Below, one piece after another: positions 24,428 to 36,729 of a stretch of 64,000 nt of DNA (the first letter of the stretch is position 1; the number at the start of each line of letters is the position of its first letter). Source of the DNA: Tetrahymena thermophila SB210 (taxonomy: Eukaryota > Ciliophora > Oligohymenophorea > Hymenostomatida > Tetrahymenidae); NCBI RefSeq assembly GCF_000189635.1, contig NW_002476534.1, positions 434,001-498,000 of the forward strand, written 5' to 3'. A model generated the notes under the pieces. It was given only the letters and a program-made list of their open reading frames with translations, was not told the DNA's origin and did no database searches. A program made the translations under genes and the position numbers.

Positions 24428-27400
24428 ATGAGGCTAAAATAGTTGATTTGTAGCCTTCTACTCTTCACTTTTGTTCAATTTTCTAAAATGTTTTCAGTTT
24501 ATATTGATAAAATTCCAACTACAGCAGACTTGATATAACCTCTCACCAGCAAGATTAATGAAGTAAATGGTATAACTGCAGCTGATTCACATGATTAATA
24601 TATGGCTGCAATTAATAAAATATTAAATTTAGGAGCTTTATTAGTGGGAAATATTTTATAAAGAAAATCAGGAAAAAGCGGAATAACAGTTAATAATCTG
24701 ATAAGTAACGATAACTGTAATTTACTAATTGATTTAGTTTAAACTCCAAAAACATACACCTAAGACTTAGTAATCTACTATGTTATTGATCCTTCATTAT
24801 ACACCTACTCATCATATTTTAATGGATAACTTGGTACAGGCTAAGAATACATGCAGGCAGTTACTTGTGCTTATTCCTAATCAGATTCAGGATTTGATTT
24901 GAATCGCCCATAGGTTGGAATTATATTTTTTAGCTATGCAAATGTTTTCGGCCCTAACTTCTTGAATGGTGGGTCCATTTTTAACATTGATTCATATACA
25001 AAACTAGCAGCGAAAGCTATTCTTTAGATAATGGGACTCAATCTTAATTCAACATAATATTGGCTTGATAACACTGGAACTGCTTATCAAAGTAATCCAA
25101 TTTAACAGGTTTTAGTTTCATCTGACGGAATTACTCATTATTCTATTAAAACTCCCTCTTTATTGGCATATGCGAACTCCTATTTTAAACCAAAAACACC
25201 TGCTACTTTTTTACTCTTAGGTACTTACACACATCCCGATCTTTAATATGTAACAATGGAAATGCATTTAGCTCCTGAAGATCTCCTATCAGAATTTAAT
25301 TAGCTTTCATTCTTCTATGTTGTCAGTGGTTTCACACTTGCTGCTATTACTGACATGGGTAATTATAAAAAATAATTTTTTATTAAAAATAAATGACAAT
25401 AACAACAAAAAATAAATATTAATGCTTTTTTTAAACTAATTTTTAAAGGTTGGTATCAAGTTAATTAAAATGTTTAATAACCTTTAACGTTTGCCAGTTC
25501 TGTTTCTACAGATTTTCTAAGTGATGTTTAATCATTAAACGTTAATATTATCTAAAAATATCCCAGTTTATTTGCTTTGACTACTCCATCTCCTGATTAA
25601 TGTTATTTTGCATATGGTAAGTTGGAAGTTGTTAACAGTCGCTCAACAGTATATCTGCCCTAAAATCTATTGTAATTAAACTTATATATCAATTAAAATT
25701 TTTAAAGTATATTTAAATATACATAAAAAAGGCTTTATAAGCAATTATGCCAGAGATCTGATGGAATTATTGGATCACAATATTCTGTATACTAACCATC
25801 AAGTGGTTGCTTTATATCAACTTTTCCAAGTGCCTCATAAAAATAAATTTGCTTGCCAAGAAGTTGTACTTCTTCTAATTTATTGATTTCAGTTATAGTT
25901 TAAGAAGTTACACCAACTTGTAGCACTGGTAAATAAATAAATTAAGTTTCATAATAGATTTAGAAAAATATTTTGTAAAAATAGCTGGGTAAGTTGTTAC
26001 AGGGATTAAACCTATCAGTTCAATGAGTTAAACCTATGATTTGACTTGTCCTAATAATTTTAATCTTTTTTGTACTTCTGAAATGCCTTGCTAGAATAAT
26101 TGCACATAAAATGGAATATGTATACATAACTTTTGTTAATGTTAGCCTACTTATATTGGTCTTTATTGCTAAAAGTCATGTGGACCTTAACAGTGGTATG
26201 ATGCAAACAATAATGCCTGTGTAGATTAATGTCCTAGTGGTTACTATGGAAATATTTCTTAAAATAGATAATGTATTTTATGCAAAACATGTAAGTTATT
26301 TTCTTTTATCACTCTAATTTTAAAATAGAATACAAATTTAAATTCTAAAAAATTTAAAGAAATTTTGAACTTAATTATCTAGGAACTACAAAATGATGTA
26401 GCAATTTTATTAAATTTTAGATTTTTAAAGAAGAAAAATTTCATTAAAATTATAAAAATATAGTTTTATATTTGAATAAAAAATAAAATTAGTTTCAATA
26501 TTTAAATATAACAAACATTTACTTATAGAAAGTAAGTAAGTAGTCAGTACTTATCATTTAATTTATTTTAATATGAAATCAAATCAATTTTACTTTACAT
26601 ATTTTCACACATTTAAAACAAAAATTAAAATAATTTTTTGAAATGTAAAAGAAAATTGCCTAGATGATTGCCCAGAGGGATAATATAGAATACCTGGACA
26701 AACTTAATGTCTTTAATGCCCTTATTAATGTTAGGCATGTACAAGTGCTAATTTTTGTACAAAATGCAAATTTGGGTATGTATTGAATAATAATGATAAT
26801 TTATGCTATTGTTAGATTGGTACTTACGATCCAAAAACTAAAACATGTATTAGTTGTAACTCTAATTAATATTTTGATATTAATAGTAGTTCATGCTAGC
26901 CTTGTGATCCTTCTTGTAAAACATGCTAAAATACTTCTACTTAATGCACTTCTTGTAATACTCCTAAAGTTTTTTACTAATTTACTTGTCTTGACCAATG
27001 CCCTCCAGGATAGTAATAATTATAAATTAATTACTTTTCCAATCGAATTCTCTGAGCTTATTTACATATAATTATCTAATTTTAAATTTTAAGTATTTTA
27101 TTTTTTAAAAAAGCTACTCAGATCCACTTAAAATGTGCTAATAATGTAGTAGTAATTGCAAGACTTGTAATTCAACAAGTACAACTTGCACTTCTTGTTA
27201 TGACACATTTTAATTACAACCAGACAATAGTTGCGCTTGTGTGAATTAGGTATATGATCCTAGTACTAATAAATGCATATCTTGTGCTCCTAACTAAGTT
27301 TATGATCCAATTAATAAAATATGTTAAAATTGCAACCCATCTTGTAGTACTTGTAAAGATGCTAGTAATCTAAATACTTGTACTAGTTGTCCTACTGGTA

Positions 27401-30400
27401 AAGTGCTTTATAATGGTAACTGTTAAGATTCCTGTCCACAATCATAGTAATATAAAATTAAATTACTCACAATATTTATTAATTATTTTAATTCAAAAGT
27501 TTTGCAGATGCAAATAAAGTGTGCTAGCCTTGCAATCCAATATGTAAAAATTGTTAAACTTCTAATACGAACTGCATTGATTGTAATGATGGTTTATAAT
27601 TATCTGGAACTACTTGTGTTTGTAAAGTTGGGTTTTACAGCTCAAATTTAAATTAATGCGTGGTTTGCAATACAAATTAAGTTCCTGATATTCCTAATTA
27701 GTAATGTAAAAACTGTGATGTAAATTGTAATACTTGTTAAGACAGTAATAACATTAGTATATGTACAAGTTGTAAAGCGCCTAAAGCATTATATTAAAGC
27801 TATTGCTATGACCCATGTCCAACTGGATAGTATTAATAAATTATTTTAATTTAAAATGACTAATTTTAATTTGCAAATTGTTGACATTTGAAGAAAATAA
27901 CATTCTAATTTAATTTATTTTTTGTTAGTTAATTATAAATTTATACTAATTAAATTGATAAAAAATAATAGTTATGCTGACACTAATTAAGTTTGCCAAC
28001 CTTGCAATCCTTCTTGCTTAAAGTGCTTAACTAATAAAGATAATTGTACAGATTGTCCTAGTACATTCTAATTGTCAAGTGGCTCATGTATTTGCCCAAG
28101 TAACACAGTCTATGATTCAGGTTCAAAAACTTGTAAATCTTGTTAATTGAACTAAGTGATAGATACTATTAATAAAATATGTGTAAACTGCGACCCAAGC
28201 TGTAGAACTTGCAAAGATAAAGATAATTTATAAGCATGCACGTCATGTAATACTGGTTTTGTTCTTTACAATTCTACTTGTATTGATAAATGTCCAGATA
28301 AAACGTACCATATTTTTTATTTGTAGGTTTTATCTTTTAATAGCTTTTATAATTTTTTAGATACAAAGATTCAAACAATGTTTGCAAACCTTGTGATCCT
28401 ATTTGTGCAACATGTTTTAACACAAGTAATTAATGCACATCTTGTAACAGTCCTCTGACATTAAATGGTAGTTCCTGCTAATGTTCTTCAGGTTTTTATA
28501 ATTCACAAACAAATAAATGTGTAGCGTGCACAGTACACGAAGTACCAGATAACATTAGACAGTAATGTGTAACTTGTGATCCAAATTGTTTAAGTTGTTA
28601 AGATGTTAACAATTTAGCTGTTTGTACAAGCTGTTAAAATCCATATTCTTTATATTAATCAAAATGCTAAAATCCTTGCCCAAATAAATAGTATGGTTTT
28701 TTATTTTATTTTAATTTAATTTACTGTTTTTTGTTTTTTTATTCTAAATAAAAATAATTCCTTAAATAAAACAGCTACTCAGACTAAAACTAGATTTGTC
28801 AACCTTGTAGCACAAATTGTCTAACTTGCAGAAATAATAGCAACTACTGTACTGCATGTCCAGATAACACGTTTACCCTTTCATAAGATAATAAATGTGT
28901 TTGCTTAAATTCTGTATATGATAGTTTAAATAATACTTGTGTTCAATGCACTTTCAAATAAATATTTGACCAAACAAATAATAAGTGTGTAGATTGTAGT
29001 CCTAGTTGTTTAACATGTTAAGATCTCAATCATTTAAATATTTGTACTAGCTGTCCAGCTGGCAAAATACTCTATAATCAAACATGCATTGATAAATGCC
29101 CTGATTAGACGTAAAAATTTTAAATCTTCAAAAATAATTATTTTTAAAATATATATTTTAGATATTTATCAAATAACAAATGTCTTCCTTGTAGCTTGAA
29201 TTGCAAAACATGTGAAGTTTAAGATACCTAATGCACCTCATGTAATAGCCCATTACAAGTAATAGGAAAATCTTGTTAGTGTTCTTAGGGTAACTATAAT
29301 CCAAATAGTAATACATGTATTGTATGTTCATAAAGTTAAGTTTATGACAGTGTCCATTATTAATGTGTAAATTGCAATCCAACCTGTTTGACATGCTAGG
29401 ATAAAGATAACACAAATAAATGCACAAGTTGTAAAAATCCTTTAGTTTTATCAAATGGATCTTGTGTTGCTTAATGTCCTGATCACTAGTAATTTATTTT
29501 AATGTAAACTTTTATTTAAATAATAACAAAATTTTATATAAGATATACTGATCCTAATTAAGTTTGCCAAAATTGTGATCCTAACTGTTTAAGTTGTTAA
29601 ACATCAAGCACTAATTGTTAAAGCTGTAATCCTACGTTCACCTTATAAATTAATAAATGTGTCTGCCTTAACTCTGTTTATGATCCTTAAACAAAAACTT
29701 GTAAGACTTGTGCTTCCAATCAAATTTATGATCCAAGTAACTAAAGTTGTGTAAACTGTAATCCGTCTTGCTTAACTTGCTAGGGCTTAGGTAGTTAGCT
29801 TAATACCTGCTTAAGCTGTTAAACACCTTTGATATTATATAATTCATAATGCCTTTCTTCTTGCCCATCATAAATGTATATTTCTTTTTTCAATTAAAAA
29901 ACAGCACAGGAGCATAAATAAAAAATAAATTTCCTAAAAAATCAAGATAATTACTTTTTTAAAAATTTTATTTTATTATGAATTTTAAGATTATTTTTAA
30001 AATTAGTTTCTCCTAATTATTTTTTAATTGATTAATATAAAAGGTACTACGATTCAGTTTCTAAAACATGCTAATAATGCAACCCTAGTTGCCTACAATG
30101 CTAAGGGACTAGCACTGCATGTACTTCTTGTATCCCACCACTTGTAGCTTAAGGCGGTACTTGCGTATGTGGGAACGGATTATATATGAAAGATGGTATT
30201 TTTTTAACAAAAATGAAGAAAATATTTAATTTTATTTTGATTTAGGAAAATGTTATGATAGTTGTCCACCTGGTACTTTTAGAAATAATGATAAAATGAC
30301 ATGTGATACTTGTGATATTTCGTGTTTGAATTGTAGAAGCAGTGGTTCAGGTTCCTGTATCAATTGTGCACCTGGTTATCAGCTTAATTAAAGTGGACTT

Positions 30401-33107
30401 TGTATCTTAATCTGCCCTGCCAGCTAATATGCTGATTCAGGCAATATAAAATGTATACCTTGTCCTCCTTTCTGTGCTGCTTGCACAAATCCTCTAAACT
30501 GTACTAGTTGCTTACCACCTATGCTATTTTTTAATAGCTAATGCATTCCATCATGCCCTCCAGGGTTTTCAAATCATTTTGGTATTTGTATTCCAAATGG
30601 AAGTTGTGATAATTCATGCATTAAATGTGATTAGAAAGGAAATTGTATTTAGTGTCCAGACGGATAATACATTTAAGGAAAAGTTTGCGTTTCTGATTGC
30701 TCGTCAGGATATTACAAAATACCTGTAGCAGGTCTTTGTAATCCATGGTAAAAAAAATAAAAAATGATTTAATAAATATTTATTTAAATTAGAAAGTATA
30801 ATTAAATGAAAATTTAACCATAAAAACAGCTTAAAAATTTTAATTTGAAATTAATTTTATATTTTTTTAAATTCAGTTTTAAAGGATGTGATAAATGCAC
30901 TGGTCCAAACTAAGTTGATTGTACAAATTATGTTCCTCCAACAAAAAATTAAAACAGCTCATTCACTTGTCATTAATCTTGTCTATCATGTTCTGGGCCA
31001 GGATTTGATTAGTGCATAACATGCAATTAAAATAGGCAGTTAAATCCTTTTTATGGAAAATAAATTGGATCCTGCGTTTGTATTAGCAATACTGTTGATT
31101 ATTTCTAACCTCCCTGCAAATGTAAAATTATTTCTTTATATTTATTTATCAATATTGCTTCTAAACACGTTAAAACTTTTGTTTAAAAAAATAAAAGTTG
31201 AAAAAGAACCTAGCTTAATAGAAAGTACAGCTATATCATCTGCTGTGCTGAATGCAGTAGCTGCAGCTGCTTATTCTTCTCCTGCTGCATTTCTCTTTCT
31301 AATAGATGCTCAATAAACATTAAGCTATTTCAGATACTTAAATATGAATAAACCTTTAAACTTTGATTAGCAAATAAAGCCTCTTTATTATTCACACATG
31401 ATTCCTTTCTTCCCAAATGTATCAAAGGATTGGCTTCCTAGTGTTGTCACACCTAGTAACTCTAAAAATAATGTTTCAAACACAAGAAATTTGTAAAACA
31501 CATCTTAATAAAATATTAAAACTGATAATTAATATTCTCTAAGTTAAGGAAATAACAGAATCAGCGATAACCAAAAGGTAAAAATACTTTCAAATTGTTT
31601 CATTAAAATTTTTAAAATTATTTATTTTATCTAACAATTTATTCATTTTTTTAAATTCAATTAATTAATTTATTTTATTTAAATTAATAAAAATTATTAA
31701 TTAGTATCCGTTCTTTTTGATAAACGCTTTCGTTATTATTATTTTCCAAGCTGTTTTTTGGTTGATCTGTTGGGTTATGTCTCTGGTTGTTAAATATAAG
31801 GTAATTTAATTCTTTTATATATGTTTTTATACTTAATTACTCCTTTTATATTTTGACATTAAAAAATACAATTTTTTTAATTTATATTTTAAATCAAATA
31901 GGTTCTTACTCCTTTAGGGACAAAGATCATTAATATTTTTAGATACAATGCTATTATAGTTGTAATATATGTGACAATGAGTGAACTTAGTTTATTAACC
32001 TTTTATCACTTTACTATTGCTAGTTGGTAGACTAATTTAGAAATTTTAAGTTCGTTACTCTCAATAGCTAGCTTACTTTACATGATAGGAATTATTACAT
32101 TATTAATAAATATTACAATTAAATAGAGAGAATAAAATATTAATGAAGAAAAGTTTTATATCTTATTTGGAATACTCAATGAAAAATATTCTATAAATAA
32201 ATATTATCCAATTATTTTAATCATGCGTAAAATAATTGCAAGTGCTATATATGCTTTTGCCTATCCTTATCAAGAAGCTTAAGGAATCCTAATGATATTC
32301 TTATATTTACCTTTTTGGGCATTTATGATCAGCAAAAACCCATTTGCTAATAACTATGCAAGGATTTCGTCTGTTATCACAGAATCTTGTATGCTCTTTT
32401 GCCATTTATATTTTGTAACTTTAAGTGTTAGTTATAGTATTAATGATCTAATAGGAATCACTGATGTTTTGCTTATTTTGATAATAACTACATTGATTAT
32501 TAGCTCAGTTTTAGGTTCTTTAGCAATAATTTGTTCAATTTACATAAAAATCAAAAACTACAAACAAAGACATTACCAAATAGCTAAGATTCATCCTTAC
32601 TAAGGTGTCAAAAGCACTTAAAGAGATATGGCAAGTTAAAAAAAGTAAGATAACTAAAGTAAAATCAGCTATAAAGAAGACGATTAGCTTTCAGATTTGT
32701 CTATAACTCAATAACACGCAACACAAACGCCTTTAAAAACTAATTAAGATTAAAGTAATATGACTGTTCTAAACAACTCGCATAGTATTTAGTTATAGTC
32801 TTAGCAAGATATGAGTTTATCCTATAACAATAAGCTAATTAACACCTCTCAAAATTAACAATTTAACACCAGATAATTTGATATTATTGACGAATAATCA
32901 AACGATGGTGATGATTTAAGTAGTGCATAAAGGTATTAAATTTAGCACGAAGAAAAGCCTAAATCTCATTCATAAGACAATGATGAATAGCTTGAATTTT
33001 CATTCAGATCTAAATTAGAAGGAATAAAGGAGCAAGAAAACGAAGAAGGTTCTCTTCAATTTTCTGATGCTGCAAGTATGGCTTAGAGAAAGAAGTTTGT
33101 TAACTGA
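24428..33107 (+). CDS. Leishmanolysin-like pseudo-protease with Cys-rich repeats and C-terminal multi-span membrane region
   Basis: About 2295 residues, 18 exons: 24428-25358, 25449-25648, 25742-25928, 25985-26290, 26652-27012, 27114-27446, 27500-27829, 27972-28304, 28361-28690, 28775-29110, 29162-29488, 29543-29875, 30044-30195, 30246-30747, 30877-31121, 31198-31577, 31705-31800 and 31902-33107. Seen: signal peptide (LICSLLLFTFVQF); an M8 (leishmanolysin)-like domain with NRPQVGIIFF and the TDMGWYQV signature. Where the HExxH zinc site should be (G203 follows), the residues are K196-A-I-L-Q200. Then an EGF-like stretch (CQNNCTQNGICIHNFCQC), many furin-like CxxC/CTSC repeats, six or seven membrane segments (about 1880-2110), and an acidic Gln/Ser tail. 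Likely a cell-surface protein without peptidase activity. The boundary of exon 3 is the least certain. Confidence 0.88.
27114..29875 (+). repeat. Seven tandem duplicated exons encoding ~110-residue Cys-rich modules
   Basis: Exons 6 to 12 of the surface-protein gene are 333, 330, 333, 330, 336, 327 and 333 nt. Each starts and ends in phase 2 and is separated by a short AT-rich intron. Each encodes the same order of motifs: a Tyr at the junction, VCQPCNPSCxTC-like, CTSC, CxC, VYDxxxxxC, a second NCNPSCxTC and CTSC, and CxxxCP just before the next donor. Exon 5 (361 nt) and exon 13 (152 nt) look like edge variants. This is a symmetric-exon duplication array. Confidence 0.85.
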
Positions 33108-36069
33108 AATTTGATTTTGTTATATAAAATAATTACTAAGGTTATATCTCAAAAAAATATAAATTTATTTTCATATTATTGTTATTTTTGCATTAAATAT
33201 TAAAAACAAGCATCTTTTAAATGTAGGATAAATTTTAATTAAGTAAATATTTCTTTTGAATTTATTAAACTCTCTCTAGCTGTTGCTTTATTTTTTTTTT
33301 GAAAAAAAAATGCGAATAGTCATTCATTTCAATAAATTTAAAGAAGAATAAGCTTTCTTGAATCAATTAAAGATTTTTTTTTTTTGTTTTTAAAAAAAAA
33401 ATTTTAAATGAATGAAAAATATAGTTATTCTATTTTTACAAAATGAATTTAATTTAAATATTTTTCTTTTGAATTTATGATTATGCATATAATAAAATCT
33501 GAATATGTTAGATATGTATGTATTTTCTATGTGCTCTTAATATGTTGGGTAAAAATGTTTAAAATTTTTAAAAAACTCTTCTTGTTATTGATGCATTCTC
33601 AAACAACCCTATAAATATATATAAACTAAGATAAGAGGTTAAAAATAATAGATTAATTACATGCATTAATACTTTTTTTAAATGAGTTTTTAAGTTAACA
33701 GAGGAATTGTTTTCTTTTGTTAAAATGATACAATTTTTAATAAATATAAAAGGTATCAGATTTTTCAGAAGATTTTTTAAATTGAGTTTACTCTTATTTT
33801 CTTTTTAATTAAAACATTACAAAAAAATTTATCTTTTATTAAATAAATTACAAATGATGGCTGATAACTTTTAACTATTAATAATTTGATTGGTGTTTAA
33901 ATAGAAAGCATATTTATAATCTATATCAGATTTTAAATGGAGTTACTATTTTCATATTTTAATGTAAATAATTTTTTGCAAGTATTAATACGATAAATAT
34001 GTTAAATTCTATCTGATTACAAGTAATGCATTTTTAAAGCAATTATGAATTTTAAAATTTTGCATTTTTTATGACAAATCAAATGAACTTTTTTCATTCA
34101 TTAAAATCCAATTTTTCAGAAAGAACACTTTTTAGCATTTAAAACAGATCAAATAAGAAATTTTAGAAATTAACTGAAAAAACTTTATAAATTTTTTATA
34201 AAGCTAGATAAAATATTTTTAATTTTAAATAAAAAGTAATGATAATCTTCCATTTAAAGATAATACAAATATAGATTTTATAATTATGTAAAAAATGAGT
34301 GAAAATTTTAAAGAAAATATTGTTTATTTGAAAGTTAATGAGAAAAAAATATCGGAAATTACGATTTAAAATAATTTAATTAAGATAGAACAAGAAATGA
34401 AAATTTTTAATTTTTGAAAGAAAATAGCTAATATAAGGTGAATGGTAATAATTTAATTTATAGCAGTGATGTAATAATTAATATAACATTACTTATAAAG
34501 AGAAAAAAGTAATTTGAAGTGGTAAAATAATTCTGAGTGTTAAAGTAATGTAAATTTTAGTTTTACTCTATTAATAAGAAATAAGGTTCGTGACTTAATT
34601 TTACTGTTTCGTATTTTTTTAATACAAAGGAGACTCTAAATTCAATCAAAATTGTGCACAAAAACATTAAATTTGCAATTTAATTAAATTATCCCCTATT
34701 TTGAATAAACTATTAAAACCAAAACTAGCTAAACTTTTTAGATGCTATTTCTGAGTTGTTGATATTTTAGTATTTTAATTTTTTTGATAACCTTAAATAC
34801 CAAAAACTTATAATCCCTACTAAATATTTGAGAAAAATACAAATTTTATATCAATTAGCATCAATTTTATTTATTTGAATGGTTTACTTAAATATTATTT
34901 TCAATAAAAAATTAACTAATCAATATTTAAATTTTTGTAGAAAATATGATTACAGAATATTTGATTACAAATGATTTACAATTAAATGTAATAAAGATGT
35001 TAAAAAATGTTATTTATACTAAACAAATGACTTTTTCTTTAAAAAAATAAAGTTATTTATAAAATATATTTTTGAGTTGAGTAAATGAGTTTATTAATTT
35101 AAGAAGAGATTTTAAAAAAATAAAATTTGAATTATTCTATAAGAACAAAAGCTATTTCAAACAATTATTTTATTGAATAAAAAATTATTTTTACCTAGAG
35201 AATATTTCTATCCCTATAGGAGTTATCTGATCGTAAAGTTAACACTAATCTTGATTGCTAGTAGATTGATTTATATTATTACTATTGATTTATTTAAGAA
35301 TTTTATTAGCATCAATTTTATTTCACTCTTCAATTTGTGGACTCATAGAATTAATTTAAAGAAGTATTTGTGTGTTGATATATAGAAATTTATTAACATT
35401 TTAAAAATTAAAATCTTTTATATGAATCTTCACATCAAGTAATTAAAAACAAAATAGTTTTTATGTTTGCATTTTTTAATTATGGAAGAAATTATGGGTT
35501 GCTCCAAAAGTTTTTTTTACATATTTATTCTATCAAACTTAACTAAAGACAAAAATTGGTTTGCGTTAAATGTGGGTAATTGCAATTCAATAAATTTATA
35601 TACATGCATAAGCAATAAAAGGTATTTATCTTAATAATTATCTCTTAAAATTATTAAGAGGTTTATGAAAAAATTGATATAATTTAAAATAAATAAAATT
35701 TATTAAATATTAATTTTTTGTTAAAAAAACAATGATTATAACTAATCATGATTATTCATTTACATAATGCAATATTAGGCACTAATCACTTACGAAATTC
35801 TCAAATAATAAGTAATCTTTATTAATTTATTTTTTAATATGCTTATTCATGTAATTCGTTAATATAAAAATAAGCATATAAATTTTAATTCATTTTATCC
35901 TTTTAATAATAAATAAAATAGCAAAATATTTTACTATATTTTCCAATCAAACACGAATAACATTTTTTATAGACAAAAAGAAAAATATATGTTAATATTA
36001 TACACTTCAAACAATTTAATTTAATTAAATAAGGTATTTTATTTTTCATTTAAGTTAGAAAAAGTTTAA
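33108..36069. other. Long AT-rich spacer
   Basis: Nearly 3 kb without a defensible gene. It has long homopolymer A and T runs (for example around 33290-33410). A TGA-free frame runs from about 35131 to 35750, but it has no early ATG, no intron signs and no family match. A 40-codon frame near 34295 is also open. I see nothing convincing. Confidence 0.5.
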
Positions 36070-36729
36070 ATGATAAAAAACGATAAAAATAAATTATTTA
36101 AGTATTAAAAAAAATTAATAAAATAATTATTTAAGGAATACACACATAAATCTAATTTATTAAAATAATTTAGAGCGATTCAATTTGAGAATTAAAAAAA
36201 ACCAGAATTATAAAATCACCTATCAATTATATAATATAATATTGAAGATGAAACAAGTCTTGAATAATAAGAAAAAATTAATTAAGATATCAATATAATA
36301 TACTAAGCAGATTAGATATAATAAAATGATTAAAAATTTAACAAATTGTAAGATTTTAAACTCATAAATAACAACAATGTGGTAAAAAATTTAGTTAAGC
36401 AGTTCTATAATTACCTCTTAAAGAAATAGAATGAAAGCCTTGTTTAGGATTTCATTTTTCATAAGCCTTATCCTTATTGCATAAAATTAATAAAAAAGTA
36501 TTTCAAATAAATGACATATAATAATTCGAGCCTAATTAGATTGATCAAGCATGAACATTATGGAAAAGGCTTAGAATATTTTTTAACTTTTGATGCTGCA
36601 GAACAACTAAAATTAAGTAAAGTATAAAAATTCGAAGAACACCTAACTATGATTAGTTTATTTAAAAAGTATTGTGCAAAATAAGAGCTCTTAGAAGACA
36701 TTCATTTTTATAAAAAAAAATATAAGTGA
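36070..36729 (+). CDS. Unrecognised Lys-rich small protein, family member H1
   Basis: Single exon, 219 residues, first of five paralogues on the same strand. The variable N-terminal ~100 residues are Gln/Asn/Lys-rich. The conserved core (about residues 100-215) reads NLVKQFYNYLLKKQ, ESLVQDFIFHKPYPYCIKL, IKKYFKQMTYNNSSLIRL, IKHEHYGKGLEYFLTFDA, then SKVQKFEEHL, KKYCAKQELLEDIHFYKKK and TGA. The ATG at 36070 is the only in-frame start upstream of the core; because the N-terminus is not conserved, the start is less certain than the core. Closest to H3 by eye (shared E-S-L-V and K-P-Y-x-Y-C). No signal peptide, membrane segment or known motif. Function unknown. Confidence 0.72.

Noticed and set aside
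26793..32603. Small hydrophobic frames at 26793-27071, 29158-29454 and 31053-31316, and a separate gene at 32292-32603
   Set aside because: The first three are other-frame or antisense shadows of the surface-protein exons and an intron. The last is the in-frame membrane part of that gene, split by TAA read as stop.
35131..35750. Long TGA-free plus-strand frame
   Set aside because: No early ATG, low complexity and no homology; such runs are expected when only TGA is a stop in AT-rich DNA.
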